Shown: positions 36,847 to 46,139, numbered from the stretch's first letter. The stretch: 64,000 bases of DNA from Elusimicrobia bacterium RIFCSPLOWO2_02_FULL_39_32 (GCA_001800135.1 MGUU01000014.1:62001-126000), one strand, 5' to 3'. The notes: generated from the sequence alone by a model not told the origin. Translations and numbers: made by a program.

Positions 36847-37533
36847 ATGGACTCTCTTTACTTAAAACAAATTGAAGTAGGGCCCATGGCTAATTTTGTC
36901 TATTTAATTGGAGATGCTTTTACAAAAGAGGTCTTGATCGTTGACCCAGCCTGGCAAATAGATACTCTTTTTAAAATCATCCACTCTGAAAATCTAAAAT
37001 TAAGAGGAGCTCTGATCAGCCACGCTCATTTTGATCACACCAATGGCTTGAGTGAACTTCTGAATCTAGCAGACATTCCAATTTATATTCAAAAAGAAGA
37101 AGCGGATTTCGTAAAATCCGTGGGAAAAGCAGAATCTCTTTTTCCTTTGCTGCCTGAAGAACATTTAAAAAAAGTGGGGAATGAAGAAAAAATTACAGTA
37201 GGAAAAATTGAAATTACTCTCATACACACTCCCGGACATACTCCCGGCTCTCAATGCTTTTTAATAAAAGACAATCTTATTTCAGGAGATACTCTATTTA
37301 TAAGAACGTGCGGCCGCTCTGATCTGCCAGGGAGCGATCCTAAAAAAATGTATGAATCCCTAACGCAAAAGCTAATGAAACTTCCCTCAAAAACCGTGCT
37401 TTATCCCGGCCACAACTATGGAGACCTTAGCTCCTCAACCTTAGAGGAAGAGAAAAAGAAAAATCCATATCTCCTTTGCGAATCTCTGGAAACTTTTCTA
37501 ATGCTCTCTGGTCACACAAGGAGAAAAATATGA
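36847..37533 (+). CDS. MBL-fold metallohydrolase, glyoxalase II-like
   Basis: This 228-residue protein has the metal motif SHAHFDH, HTPGHTPGS for the second metal shell, GDTLF with the bridging Asp, and a final GHNYG His. It matches the small glyoxalase II/hydroxyacylglutathione hydrolase-like group, which hydrolyses thioesters or persulfide-type substrates. The stop overlaps the DJ-1-like gene by 4 nt, and glyoxalase-type activity would fit a carbonyl-stress pair. The real substrate is unknown. Confidence 0.88.
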   Translation: MDSLYLKQIEVGPMANFVYLIGDAFTKEVLIVDPAWQIDTLFKIIHSENLKLRGALISHAHFDHTNGLSELLNLADIPIYIQKEEADFVKSVGKAESLFPLLPEEHLKKVGNEEKITVGKIEITLIHTPGHTPGSQCFLIKDNLISGDTLFIRTCGRSDLPGSDPKKMYESLTQKLMKLPSKTVLYPGHNYGDLSSSTLEEEKKKNPYLLCESLETFLMLSGHTRRKI

Positions 37534-38057
37534 AACTTGAAAATAAAAATATTGTTATTTTAGTGGAGCAACAATACCAAGATCTGGAAGTTTGGTATCC
37601 TTATTATCGTTTAAAAGAAGAAGGCGCAAAGGTCATTTTGGCAGGGACTGGCAGCGCAAACACTTATATGGGGAAATTTGGAGTTCCAGCAAAAGTAGAT
37701 TTTTCCATTGATGAACTTAAAGTTAAGAATCATGACGCTGTTCTTATCCCCGGAGGTTGGGCTCCGGACTTTTTAAGACGGTATGAAACAGTGATTAAAT
37801 TTGTGCAACAAATGCATAAAGCGGGAAAATTGATCGCGAGCATCTGCCATGGGGGATGGGTTCTAGCGTCTTGTGGAATTATAGAAAAAAGAACCTTAAC
37901 CTCCTTTTTTGCAATTAAGGACGATTTAATAAACGCGGGGGCAAAGTTTGTGGACAAAGAGGTAGTGGTGGACAAAAATTTAATTACTTCCCGCACGCCG
38001 GATGATTTACCATTATTTGTCTTTGAAATAATTAAAAACTTGAGTCGGGGGAAATAA
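37530..38057 (+). CDS. DJ-1/PfpI family protein
   Basis: This 175-residue alpha/beta protein has the nucleophile elbow ASICHGGW, with the reactive Cys followed by His, and IPGGWAPD near the middle. The family includes proteases, deglycase/glyoxalase III-type enzymes and chaperone-like proteins. The ATG at 37530, with AAGGAG just upstream and an ATGA overlap with the MBL gene, is preferred over an in-frame ATG at 37476. The pairing suggests both act on reactive carbonyls, which is inference. Confidence 0.88.
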   Translation: MKLENKNIVILVEQQYQDLEVWYPYYRLKEEGAKVILAGTGSANTYMGKFGVPAKVDFSIDELKVKNHDAVLIPGGWAPDFLRRYETVIKFVQQMHKAGKLIASICHGGWVLASCGIIEKRTLTSFFAIKDDLINAGAKFVDKEVVVDKNLITSRTPDDLPLFVFEIIKNLSRGK

Positions 38058-38061
38058 ATTC

Positions 38062-38649
38062 ATGGAATATAAAGTAATTTATGAAAAAAATGATTGCATT
38101 TCAGCGAACCGCTGCATGGGAATCCATCCAGAACTTTGGGACAAAGATCAGGATGGAAAAGCGATTTTAAAAAAAGGAAATCTAAATTCCCAAACAAAAA
38201 AATATGAGTTAGCCATTCAAGAAAAAGAGCTGCCTGCCTATAAAGAATCCGCATTAATTTGCCCGGTTTTTGTGATTGATATTGTGGAGTTAGAATCAGG
38301 AAAAAGTATCCTTAACATAAAACCAACAAAAACCCCGGAAAAAGAAGATGTGCCTGTATTAAAAGCCCACTATGAATCTAGAAAAGAATGGGCCATGGAT
38401 CCTAAAGGATTTTTTACCATTAAACCATTCCCGGAAGAACAACTGATTCGAGCCAGGTATTATGGAGAAGATTATGCTTTGAAAATAGTGATTGAAGGCA
38501 AAAATGCGGAAGAGATTTATAACACTATTGTCCGAGAAAAACTTGTATCCACGTTTCAACACGCAGCCTATGTTGGCTGTGAGTTAATGAAAGCAGAAAT
38601 CGCCATGAAAAAAAATCTCTCTTATGTGCAGGATGACCCATTGCCTTGA
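38062..38649 (+). CDS. [3Fe-4S]-type ferredoxin domain fused to DUF4346-like domain
   Basis: Residues 1-72 form a small ferredoxin with C12-x5-C18 and a distal C67-Pro, the spacing of [3Fe-4S] ferredoxins whose second Cys is replaced. Residues from about 100 to 195 (ARYYGEDYALKIVIEGKNAEEIYNTI ... HAAYVGCEL ... YVQDDPL) resemble the DUF4346 domain, as I recall it, which is found beside corrinoid or pterin enzymes. The protein is cytoplasmic and probably an electron carrier or assembly factor. It lies 4 nt after the DJ-1 gene. The second domain call is tentative. Confidence 0.65.
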   Translation: MEYKVIYEKNDCISANRCMGIHPELWDKDQDGKAILKKGNLNSQTKKYELAIQEKELPAYKESALICPVFVIDIVELESGKSILNIKPTKTPEKEDVPVLKAHYESRKEWAMDPKGFFTIKPFPEEQLIRARYYGEDYALKIVIEGKNAEEIYNTIVREKLVSTFQHAAYVGCELMKAEIAMKKNLSYVQDDPLP

Positions 38650-38658
38650 AGACTCTCC

Positions 38659-39795
38659 ATGCGAATCGTCATAGCGCCAGATTCATTTAAGGAAAGCCTT
38701 TCCGCTGAGAACTGCTGTAAAGCGATCCAAAAAGGAATAAAAAAAATCCTTCCAGATGCTGCCACTCTCCTTATCCCCATGGCAGACGGCGGAGAAGGCA
38801 CACTCTCTTGTCTCTTCAATTCTGTTAAAGGAAAAATAATCCGCTGCAAAGTTCATGATCCTTTAAGCCGACAAATCACAGCTTCCTATGGGATCATGGA
38901 AAAGGGCAAAACAGCCCTGATCGAAATGGCAGAGGCTTCTGGTCTTACTTTAATCCCTCCTAAAAAAAGAAACCCAATGATCACCACTTCTTTTGGAACT
39001 GGGGAACTAATACGAGATGCTTTAGAAAAAGGGTGTGAAAAAATTATTCTAACCCTAGGCGGAGTCGCAACCAATGACGCTGGCATAGGCATGGCCCAAG
39101 CTTTAGGATTTAAATTTTTAGACAAAAAGGGAAAAGAGATTCCTAAAGGAGCTTATGGATTAAAATTTTTAGACCGGATTGATACTGCTTTGGTTCATCC
39201 TAAACTTAAAAACACTGAGTTCTTCCTTTGTTGCGATGTAAAAAATCCTCTCTGCGGAAAAAATGGATCAGCTCAAATCTATGGCCCGCAAAAAGGGGCA
39301 AGCCCAAAAATGGTAAAAGAGATAGATAAAAATCTATTCCATTTATCAAAAATTATAAAAAAGGATTTGGGACTATCCATCTTAAAAAAAGCCGGCACAG
39401 GCGCTGCTGGCGGAGCAGGGGGCGGAGCCATCGCTTTTTTTAATGGAAAGGTTCAATCTGGAATTAAAACTGTGATTGAATTAACAAATTTAGAAGAAAA
39501 AATTAAAGGAGCTGACATGGTGATAACAGGAGAAGGAAAAATTGATCAGCAAACCCTCTTTGGCAAAACAGTGGCTGGAGTTGCCAGTCTGGCAAAAAAA
39601 CAGCATGTTCCTGTGATCGCTTTTTGCGGCCAAATTTCAGGGGAGATTAAAAAACTTCATGATCTGGGAATAACTGCGATCTTTTCCATTGTGCCCGGCC
39701 CCATTAAAGAGGAAGAATCCCTTAAAAAAACATCTCTATATTTGCAAAGGAAAACCGAAGAGGTCATGCGAGTTCTTAAAATTTTTATAAAATAA
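38659..39795 (+). CDS. Glycerate kinase, type 1 (GarK/GlxK family)
   Basis: This 378-residue kinase has IAPDSFKESLSA at the N-terminus, PMADGGEGT, LGGVATNDAG and VITGEGKIDQQTLFGK, all landmarks of family I glycerate kinases. It phosphorylates D-glycerate to 2-phosphoglycerate. The gene after it encodes a hydroxyacid dehydrogenase of the glyoxylate/hydroxypyruvate reductase type, so the two could form a short route from glyoxylate or hydroxypyruvate into glycolysis. Confidence 0.93.
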   Translation: MRIVIAPDSFKESLSAENCCKAIQKGIKKILPDAATLLIPMADGGEGTLSCLFNSVKGKIIRCKVHDPLSRQITASYGIMEKGKTALIEMAEASGLTLIPPKKRNPMITTSFGTGELIRDALEKGCEKIILTLGGVATNDAGIGMAQALGFKFLDKKGKEIPKGAYGLKFLDRIDTALVHPKLKNTEFFLCCDVKNPLCGKNGSAQIYGPQKGASPKMVKEIDKNLFHLSKIIKKDLGLSILKKAGTGAAGGAGGGAIAFFNGKVQSGIKTVIELTNLEEKIKGADMVITGEGKIDQQTLFGKTVAGVASLAKKQHVPVIAFCGQISGEIKKLHDLGITAIFSIVPGPIKEEESLKKTSLYLQRKTEEVMRVLKIFIK

Positions 39796-39880
39796 AAAAT
39801 ACTTTTAATAACCATCTCGGTTGTCACTAGAAAAAATGGGCTTCTGCTGCAACTTTCAATGAGAACTAACTTACTTGGCT

Positions 39881-40861
39881 ATGAAAAAATTTAATATTTA
39901 TATTACGAGAAAAATTCCTGAAATTGGACTAAAGCTCATTCAAAAAGAATGCGGCGGTTACCAAATCAATCCTCATAACCGGGTTCTTAAAAAACAGGAA
40001 CTAATAAAAGCAGTAAAAGATCAAGATGCGCTTCTTTGTCTTTTAACAGATAAAATTGATAAGGAGGTGATCCTTGCAGCAGGTCCAAAATTAAAAGTGA
40101 TCTCCGCCTATTCTGCGGGATATGAAAATATTGATCTTAAAACAGCTACGGATAAAAGAATAGTGGTCACAAATACTCCCGGGGTATTAAGCATTGCTAC
40201 CGCAGAAACCGCATGGGCACTGATGCTTGCAGCAGCTAGAAAAATTGTGGATGGGGATCTTTTTATGCGCAAAGGAAAATTTAAAGGGTGGGATCCTCTT
40301 CTTTTTTTAGGACAAGAAATCTCTGGTAAGACCTTAGGGATTATAGGCGCAGGAAGAATAGGAACTGAATTTGGACTCATGTCTAAAGGGTTCAGAATGA
40401 ATGTTTTGTATAATAGTAACAAAGTTAACAATCTTTTAGAAAAAGAAATTAACGCTAAAAAGGTCTCTTTAAAAACTTTGCTTAAAAAATCAGAACTGAT
40501 CAGTCTGCATGTGCCCTTAAATTCAAAAACCTATCACTTAATAGGAAAAAAAGAGTTCGCCCTAATGAAACCTACAGCAATTTTAATTAATACTGCCCGG
40601 GGTCCAGTTGTAGATGAAAATGCGCTTGTAATGGCTCTAAAAAATAAAAAAATATTTGGCGCAGCTCTGGATGTTTATGAAAATGAACCGGAACTAACCC
40701 TTGGACTCTCTCAACTTCCTAATGTAGTTTTAGCAGCTCATATTGGCAGCGCTACCACGCAAACCCGTGAGGCAATGGCAAGGCTTGCGGCGGAAAATCT
40801 GATCCTGGCTCTTAAAAAACAAAAACCAAAAAATTGCGTGAACCCGGAAGTTTTAGAATGA
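39881..40861 (+). CDS. D-2-hydroxyacid dehydrogenase, glyoxylate/hydroxypyruvate reductase type
   Basis: This 326-residue NAD(P)-dependent enzyme has the nucleotide motif GIIGAGRIGTEF, the substrate Arg in NTARGPVVDENAL, the catalytic Glu in YENEP and the His in LAAHIGSAT. The substrate loop CLLTDKID is typical of glyoxylate reductases. A TTG at 39875 would add two residues; the ATG at 39881 is the better start. It overlaps the next small gene by 4 nt. Confidence 0.9.
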   Translation: MKKFNIYITRKIPEIGLKLIQKECGGYQINPHNRVLKKQELIKAVKDQDALLCLLTDKIDKEVILAAGPKLKVISAYSAGYENIDLKTATDKRIVVTNTPGVLSIATAETAWALMLAAARKIVDGDLFMRKGKFKGWDPLLFLGQEISGKTLGIIGAGRIGTEFGLMSKGFRMNVLYNSNKVNNLLEKEINAKKVSLKTLLKKSELISLHVPLNSKTYHLIGKKEFALMKPTAILINTARGPVVDENALVMALKNKKIFGAALDVYENEPELTLGLSQLPNVVLAAHIGSATTQTREAMARLAAENLILALKKQKPKNCVNPEVLE

Positions 40862-41121
40862 TCAACCTTGTTTTTGGAATACTTTTGATATTTGGCATAG
40901 TCTGGGCCGCAAAAAAATTCTATTTTCCAACAGAGATTGCCGAGCATCCAGATCGTTATCCAATAAAACAAGAGACTAAAATTTCTAAAAGAGAGCTAGC
41001 CATGCTTCTTTCTCATTTACAGCGCTGGAAAAAAGAGGGGAAATTGACCAGAGAAGAATACGACCATTTAACGGATCTTTGTTTAGGAGAAATGCGGGAT
41101 TTTCCAAAAGGAGAATCTTAA
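40858..41121 (+). CDS. Small membrane-anchored protein with SHOCT-like C-terminus
   Basis: This 87-residue protein has one N-terminal membrane helix (INLVFGILLIFGIVWAAKKF). A short soluble part then ends in LLSHLQRWKKEGKLTREEYDHL, which resembles the SHOCT motif often found at protein ends, of unknown function. It starts at ATG 40858 within an ATGA overlap with the dehydrogenase. It could be a small membrane adaptor, but no role can be assigned. Confidence 0.65.
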   Translation: MINLVFGILLIFGIVWAAKKFYFPTEIAEHPDRYPIKQETKISKRELAMLLSHLQRWKKEGKLTREEYDHLTDLCLGEMRDFPKGES

Positions 41122-41246
41122 AAGTAAAGAGCCCCCGGTTTAAATTAACTTTAATCCTTGATTAGCAGATGAGCAACAAGACGAAAAAGATCAGAGACAA
41201 TTTTAAGGATAGATAATAAAGATCAAAAAAATAGGAGGAAGATAAA

Positions 41247-41531
41247 TTGTTTAACCAGCTTAAAGAGATGTATGAATTGCAAAAAAAGGCAAAGGAAATC
41301 CAAAAAAAATTAGAAAATATTTTTGTAGAACAGAGTGACAATGGAATTACCATAAAAGTCAATGGCCTCTTTAAAGTAGATTCTTTAAACATTGATTCCA
41401 GCTATTGCGCGCTGGAAAAAAAAGAAAAATTAGAATCTCTCTTAAAAAAACTTTTTACAGAAGCGGTGCAAGAGGTGCAAAAAAAATCAGCCATGGAATC
41501 TAAAGACTTACTAAAAAGTTTTAACTTATAG
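41247..41531 (+). CDS. YbaB/EbfC-type nucleoid-associated protein
   Basis: This 94-residue protein starts FNQLKEMYELQKKAKEIQKKLE, the coiled N-terminal helix of YbaB/EbfC, followed by a small beta region (GITIKVNGLFKVDSLNID) and a C-terminal helix. YbaB proteins bind DNA as dimers and often sit near recombination genes. The start codon is TTG at 41247, decided by the AGGAGG-type ribosome site at 41233. Homology is inferred from layout and short motifs. Confidence 0.7.
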   Translation: MFNQLKEMYELQKKAKEIQKKLENIFVEQSDNGITIKVNGLFKVDSLNIDSSYCALEKKEKLESLLKKLFTEAVQEVQKKSAMESKDLLKSFNL

Positions 41532-41546
41532 AGGAAAAAAAGGGAA

Positions 41547-42914
41547 GTGAAAAAAGGGAGGATTAGACAGAGCTTAAAAATTTCTTTTATAGAAGGTCTT
41601 TTCGCTTCTGCCATGTTAGGGCTTACAGAAAATTTCTGGGTAGCTTGTGGAGAAGCTCTAAAGGTAACTGCTTTAAAAGCTGGTTTAGTCAGCACCCTCC
41701 CCCATTTAATATCTTCTTTTTTACAAATTGCAGTTGGATCTCTCACTGAAAAATGTGGGGGCAGGCTCAAAACCCTTAAAAAAATTATTGCGCTGCAATG
41801 GCTTTTCCTTTTACCTCTAACCCTCTTACCTATCATCTCAGCTGAAAATCGTTACCCATTATTGCTTGTTTGCGCTATCTTTTTTGCCATTGGCGGAAGC
41901 CTCCCAGGCCCTGCCTGGCTTTCCTTAATGAGCGATCACCTTCCTCCACGGTCCACAGGAAAATATTTTGGCTGGAGAAATAGAATTTTTGGATTGGTCT
42001 CTTTAGGGTGCGGTCTTTTTGCAGGACAGTTTTTACAAATTTTTAAAAAAAATATTTTATGGGGATTTGCGCTTTTATTTGGCTTAGCCTGTATTTTACG
42101 CTTTATTTCCTGGTCTTTAGTCATCCGCATGTTTGATCCTAAAAGAATAAAAAATTCATTGCCTCAGGCTCAAAATGGACAAGCTCTGCCAAGAAATTTT
42201 TTTAGTTTTCTAAAAATAGGGATGGAACACAGTTGGGTTCGCTTTGTTTTTTTTATAGGGATGTTCATGTTTTCAGTTAATATTAGCGCTCCTTACTTAG
42301 CAGTCTATATGTTAAGGGATCTTCATTATTCCTACACAACGTTTAGTTATGTTACTTTTTCAGCGACATTAGCCGCTATCTTTGGGGTTAAAGTCTGGGG
42401 AGAACTTGCCGACCGTTTTGGACATCTGAATGTGATTCGGGCTACAACACTTTTTATCTCTATTATTCCCTTGCTTTGGTTTGCTTCCGGAGATCCTCTC
42501 TGGTTAGTGCTGGTACAAATTTGCGCGGGATTTATCTGGTCTGGTTTCCAGCTTTGCACCATGACTTTTGCCTTTTCTGAAATTTCCTCTGAAGACAGAA
42601 CCCATGCGCTGGGATACCTTGCTGCCTTAAACGGCTTAGGGATTTTTCTAGGCTCTACTTTCGGAGGATTTTTAGTAAATGTTCTTCCTAAGATTGGCCC
42701 TTCCCAATTTCTTGGTCTCTTTTTAATTTCAGCGTTTATGAGATTCTTAAGCTGCTTACTTTTTTTTAAAAAACTTAAAGAAAGCCGTTTGGTTCAGTCC
42801 ACCACTATTTTAAATCTTTACATGGATGCTTTGGGTCTCTACCCTCTTTTCCAATCTGGAAAAGAAACCCTGGAAATTGAATATAAGAAAAAAGATGAGA
42901 AAAAAACTTTTTAG
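41547..42914 (+). CDS. MFS-type transporter
   Basis: This 455-residue membrane protein has 12 predicted helices. GSLTEKCGGRLKTLK between helices two and three and GELADRFGHLNVIR in the second half match the MFS loop motif. Substrate unknown. It starts with GTG at 41547 behind an AGGAAAAAAAGGGA ribosome site, and its end overlaps the D15 barrel gene by 20 nt. The MFS/D15 pairing may point to export or assembly of a membrane component, which is inference. Confidence 0.83.
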   Translation: MKKGRIRQSLKISFIEGLFASAMLGLTENFWVACGEALKVTALKAGLVSTLPHLISSFLQIAVGSLTEKCGGRLKTLKKIIALQWLFLLPLTLLPIISAENRYPLLLVCAIFFAIGGSLPGPAWLSLMSDHLPPRSTGKYFGWRNRIFGLVSLGCGLFAGQFLQIFKKNILWGFALLFGLACILRFISWSLVIRMFDPKRIKNSLPQAQNGQALPRNFFSFLKIGMEHSWVRFVFFIGMFMFSVNISAPYLAVYMLRDLHYSYTTFSYVTFSATLAAIFGVKVWGELADRFGHLNVIRATTLFISIIPLLWFASGDPLWLVLVQICAGFIWSGFQLCTMTFAFSEISSEDRTHALGYLAALNGLGIFLGSTFGGFLVNVLPKIGPSQFLGLFLISAFMRFLSCLLFFKKLKESRLVQSTTILNLYMDALGLYPLFQSGKETLEIEYKKKDEKKTF

Positions 42915-44106
42915 TTTGCTGCTGCTCCAAATTTTCTCCTCATTTTTTATTTCTGCAAAAGAAAATAATAAACTGATTGAAAAAACCAAAAAAACCGTGG
43001 AAAAGGTCACTAAAAAAATCGCAGAGCCAATTACAGATCCTAAAGCTGCGTTTTCTTACTGGTTTGACTTTGATCCCAGAATAGAACGGGGAGAAAAAAC
43101 AAATTTTAATATTCTTCCCTTAGTGGTTAGCTCGCCTGAGAGAGGCTTTGGTTTAGGGCTGCAATTTGCGCAAGAATCTCTTTTACGCCAAAAAGATATT
43201 GTGCGAATTAGAACGATCCAAACTTTAAAAAATAAATCTTCCTATCGTTTTATTTATCAGCTTCCTCCCAGCTTTTTTAAACACCGTTTATTCGATCGAG
43301 TGGGCGGTGAAATTGAGATGGGCTATGAAAATTACGGACGCTTTTATTATGGGATCGGCAACCACACCATGCAGGAGGATGAAAGCGAATATATCCCTGA
43401 ATTTTTTGATCTAAAAATTCCCTTGCTCTATGGGCTTACCCCTAAAATATCAGCAGGGCTTTCTTTAAATTTTCAAAATTGGAAAGTGGTTGAGGTAAGT
43501 CAAAGCGGGGTATTAAAAAAAGAATTGCCCAGCTTAATTGGAAAAGACGGCAGCCGTCTTTATACCACAACTTTTTTGCTGCGATGGGACAGCCGCAATT
43601 CTAAAACAAACCCTTCTCAAGGAACTTTTGCAGAAGGCAAAGTGGAATACTCTAAAAAACTATTAAAAAGTGAGGCAGATTTTACACGCTCCACTCTGGA
43701 AATGAGAGGGTTTCATCCCATCCTGCAAAAAGAGGACCATATTTTTGGAGTGAGGCTCTTCCTTGATTATAAATCCGGAGATGTGCCCTTTTATCTTTTA
43801 CCAGAACTGGGGGGAATATTTTTTAATCGCGGACTGATTGAAGGCAGGTTTAGAGACACGCTTTCAGTTTCCGGCAACTGGGAATACCGGTTAAAAATTT
43901 TCCAGCGCCTGCACTGGGCATTCTTTGTGGATGCGGGCAATGTTTATTCTGAATTTAAAACCATCCAGATAAAACGAATTAAAATTACTGGCGGCACTGG
44001 CATGCGCTATTATGTTCCACCAGGAAACCTCCTCTTAGCGCGCATTGATGGCGGCTATAGCTCTGAAGGCTTGCAAATCTACCTCACCTTCGACCATCCA
44101 TTTTAA
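42895..44106 (+). CDS. D15/Omp85-type outer-membrane beta-barrel protein without POTRA domains
   Basis: This protein of about 403 residues has an N-terminal signal peptide (MRKKLFSLLLLQIFSSFFISA), a short charged helix, and a beta-barrel with typical D15 traits: FNRGLIEGRFRD, a WEYR strand, FVDAGNVYSEF, GTGMRYYVP and a C-terminal Phe that marks outer-membrane insertion. POTRA repeats are absent, so it is closer to a bare bacterial surface antigen barrel than to BamA. The ATG at 42895 fits the signal peptide better than upstream starts. Confidence 0.83.
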   Translation: MRKKLFSLLLLQIFSSFFISAKENNKLIEKTKKTVEKVTKKIAEPITDPKAAFSYWFDFDPRIERGEKTNFNILPLVVSSPERGFGLGLQFAQESLLRQKDIVRIRTIQTLKNKSSYRFIYQLPPSFFKHRLFDRVGGEIEMGYENYGRFYYGIGNHTMQEDESEYIPEFFDLKIPLLYGLTPKISAGLSLNFQNWKVVEVSQSGVLKKELPSLIGKDGSRLYTTTFLLRWDSRNSKTNPSQGTFAEGKVEYSKKLLKSEADFTRSTLEMRGFHPILQKEDHIFGVRLFLDYKSGDVPFYLLPELGGIFFNRGLIEGRFRDTLSVSGNWEYRLKIFQRLHWAFFVDAGNVYSEFKTIQIKRIKITGGTGMRYYVPPGNLLLARIDGGYSSEGLQIYLTFDHPF

Positions 44107-44204
44107 AAAGCCGTTAACCCAAATCATTTACTTGTTTCTGAAATTTAAGATAAGCTTTCCTGCTTATATTGACATAATTAGCACATTGCCAAACAGATAT
44201 TCGC

Positions 44205-44220
44205 CTCCTATACTGTTATT
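44205..44220 (+). repeat. 16-bp direct repeat, left copy
   Basis: CTCCTATACTGTTATT occurs at 44205-44220 and exactly again at 47223-47238. The two copies bracket the first restriction-modification pair and the DUF5677-like gene. In the left copy, CTCCTA also pairs with the following TAGGAG to make a small hairpin. This may be an insertion footprint. Confidence 0.8.
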
Positions 44221-44275
44221 AGGAGAACTGCTCATCTTGAGTTAAAGATCTAATAAAACTATAATTCAAAAAATA

Positions 44276-45136
44276 ATGACGCTTTGGAACAATGATACCG
44301 ATATACAATTTTTTACGGAAGCATTAAAAAATTTTGCTTCACCTGAACAGCTTTTCTACAACCTTCAAGGAGGTTATTACGCGTATATACCTAAAGGTTC
44401 AGATGCCGAAGGACAAACACTACAAAGCCGCAACTCACTCATAGGACAGTTCACGGAAAAGTGGAGCAAAACACTTTTCGAACCAATCGCCAAAGAATTA
44501 GGACTTTTTGCAGTGAATGGCGTTGTATGTGAAGATCTCGGATTAACAAAACAATCAAGCGCTGATCTTGCTTTATGCACAACAAATAATATTACTCAAC
44601 AACCAGAAAACATCAAACTTCTTTTTGAAATTAAAATGAGTGTTATCTCAAACTACAAATTTACTCAACCTAATAAAGTAGATTTTGTTGGTGATTATAA
44701 ACAACACAGGGGTAATCCTTCTTTACTTCGTTCCGACTCAATGCTAAAAGCAATCGGCAAGTCAATCAATATAAGGGTTTCAGGGCTTTTATCAACAAAA
44801 ATTCCAATCATCATTTTAGGCAATAGCCCAATACAAGAGAGTTATCAAAAAAAAGTTGACTTCTTAAAAACTTCTGGAATTATTCAAGGTTTCTGGTCGC
44901 TAAATCCACAACCAACAAACAGCCAGTACATAAAAGAAACCGCCAAGAAAGGATTTCAGACAATCACAAAAGTTGAAACAATCTTGGAACTCTCAAAAGA
45001 ATTAATTGTAAGCGATATGAATTATTTTTCATCCATGATAGCAAAAACTGATTTAGGAAAAATTATTTCAGATGCAAATAAAGAAAGTTCGGATATTGCA
45101 AAAGCAGAAAAATTCTTGTCATTAATCCGAGGCTAA
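44276..45136 (+). CDS. Type II restriction endonuclease-like protein (PD-ExK)
   Basis: This 286-residue protein shows a PD-(D/E)xK nuclease core: Asp97 in SADLAL, then Glu118-Ile-Lys120 in LFEIKMS. It is encoded 1 nt before a DNA methyltransferase on the same strand, the arrangement of a type II restriction-modification pair. The recognition site is unknown. Its codons and spacing differ little from neighbours, but the surroundings look like an island. Confidence is high for nuclease fold, moderate for restriction function. Confidence 0.75.
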   Translation: MTLWNNDTDIQFFTEALKNFASPEQLFYNLQGGYYAYIPKGSDAEGQTLQSRNSLIGQFTEKWSKTLFEPIAKELGLFAVNGVVCEDLGLTKQSSADLALCTTNNITQQPENIKLLFEIKMSVISNYKFTQPNKVDFVGDYKQHRGNPSLLRSDSMLKAIGKSINIRVSGLLSTKIPIIILGNSPIQESYQKKVDFLKTSGIIQGFWSLNPQPTNSQYIKETAKKGFQTITKVETILELSKELIVSDMNYFSSMIAKTDLGKIISDANKESSDIAKAEKFLSLIRG

Positions 45137-45137
45137 A

Positions 45138-46049
45138 ATGAAACGACTAAAAGGAACAGAAACGAGTGTTTTTGGAACAAACGGAAGAATCAATCATGAC
45201 AGTTCAAAATTTTACAATTCAAAAATGTATTCTACGCTTGAAGAAAAAAAGGTCATTGACAAAACTGAAAATAAACTACCCGATGAATTTATGAATAAAT
45301 TTATTCTTGGCTCTGCTGAGAATATGAAAGAGCTGCCAAAGAACTCTATTCATTTAATGATTACTTCCCCTCCTTATAATGTTTCAAAAGAGTATGATAA
45401 TGACCTCTCGCTAAAAGAGTATCTACAATTGCTTAAAAATTCTTTTAAAGAAACTTATAGGGTACTGATTAATGGCGGACGCGCTTGTATTAATGTAGCT
45501 AATCTTGGCCGGAAACCATACATACCTCTTTCCGACTATATTTCAAAAATGATGATGGATATTGGCTTTAATATGCGTGGAGAAATTATTTGGAACAAAG
45601 CAGCAAGCGCAAGCCCATCTACCGCATGGGGAAGTTGGTTAAGCGCTGCTAATCCAATTCTACGCGACATTCATGAATACATTTTAATTTTTTCTAAAGG
45701 TGACTACAACAGAATTGGAAAAGACAAGCAGAGTTCGATTACAAAAGAACAGTTTATGGAGTGGACAAAGTCCATTTGGACGATGAACGCTGAAAGCGCA
45801 AGACGAATTGGACATCCTGCGCCATTTCCAGAACAATTGCCATATCGTTTAATCCAACTCTATTCATTCAAAGATGATATTATCCTTGATCCGTTTATGG
45901 GCAGCGGGACTACAGCGGTTTCAGCAATTAAATCTGAAAGAAAATTTGTAGGATATGAAATTAATAATGAATACATCACACTTGCAAAAAATAGATTGAA
46001 CCCATACTTGATGCAAACGAAAATGACCTTTGTATCAGATGCAGTTTAG
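45138..46049 (+). CDS. Beta-class DNA methyltransferase, probably N4-cytosine
   Basis: This 303-residue methyltransferase has TSPPY at 76-80 as motif IV before DPFMGSGTT as motif I (about 253-261), the beta-class order. The SPPY form is common in N4-cytosine methyltransferases, though N6-adenine cannot be excluded. GIRVNG-like target regions lie between. It protects the host against the endonuclease encoded 1 nt upstream. Confidence 0.9.
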   Translation: MKRLKGTETSVFGTNGRINHDSSKFYNSKMYSTLEEKKVIDKTENKLPDEFMNKFILGSAENMKELPKNSIHLMITSPPYNVSKEYDNDLSLKEYLQLLKNSFKETYRVLINGGRACINVANLGRKPYIPLSDYISKMMMDIGFNMRGEIIWNKAASASPSTAWGSWLSAANPILRDIHEYILIFSKGDYNRIGKDKQSSITKEQFMEWTKSIWTMNAESARRIGHPAPFPEQLPYRLIQLYSFKDDIILDPFMGSGTTAVSAIKSERKFVGYEINNEYITLAKNRLNPYLMQTKMTFVSDAV

Positions 46050-46114
46050 AGTAGGCAAGGATTAATGACTTTTTGACTTATTGGAATTTATAACTTCGTC
46101 CGATTGTACCTTAA

Positions 46115-46139
46115 AAATCAATATCATTGATATGGATTT
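46115..46139. promoter_or_regulatory. 25-bp palindromic operator-like sequence
   Basis: AAATCAATATCA and TGATATGGATTT are inverted copies, with one mismatch, around a central T. The site lies in the 158-nt gap between the first methyltransferase and the DUF5677-like gene. There is no T-tract, so a protein-binding dyad (operator or recombination site) is more likely than a terminator. Confidence 0.5.

Noticed and set aside
39875-39880. TTG start for the hydroxyacid dehydrogenase
   Set aside because: The ATG at 39881 gives the family's usual N-terminus and needs no unusual start codon.
41402-41836. Open frame of 144 codons on the minus strand
   Set aside because: It lies fully across YbaB and the MFS transporter, has low-complexity composition and no recognisable motif or ribosome site. 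It is an antisense shadow.
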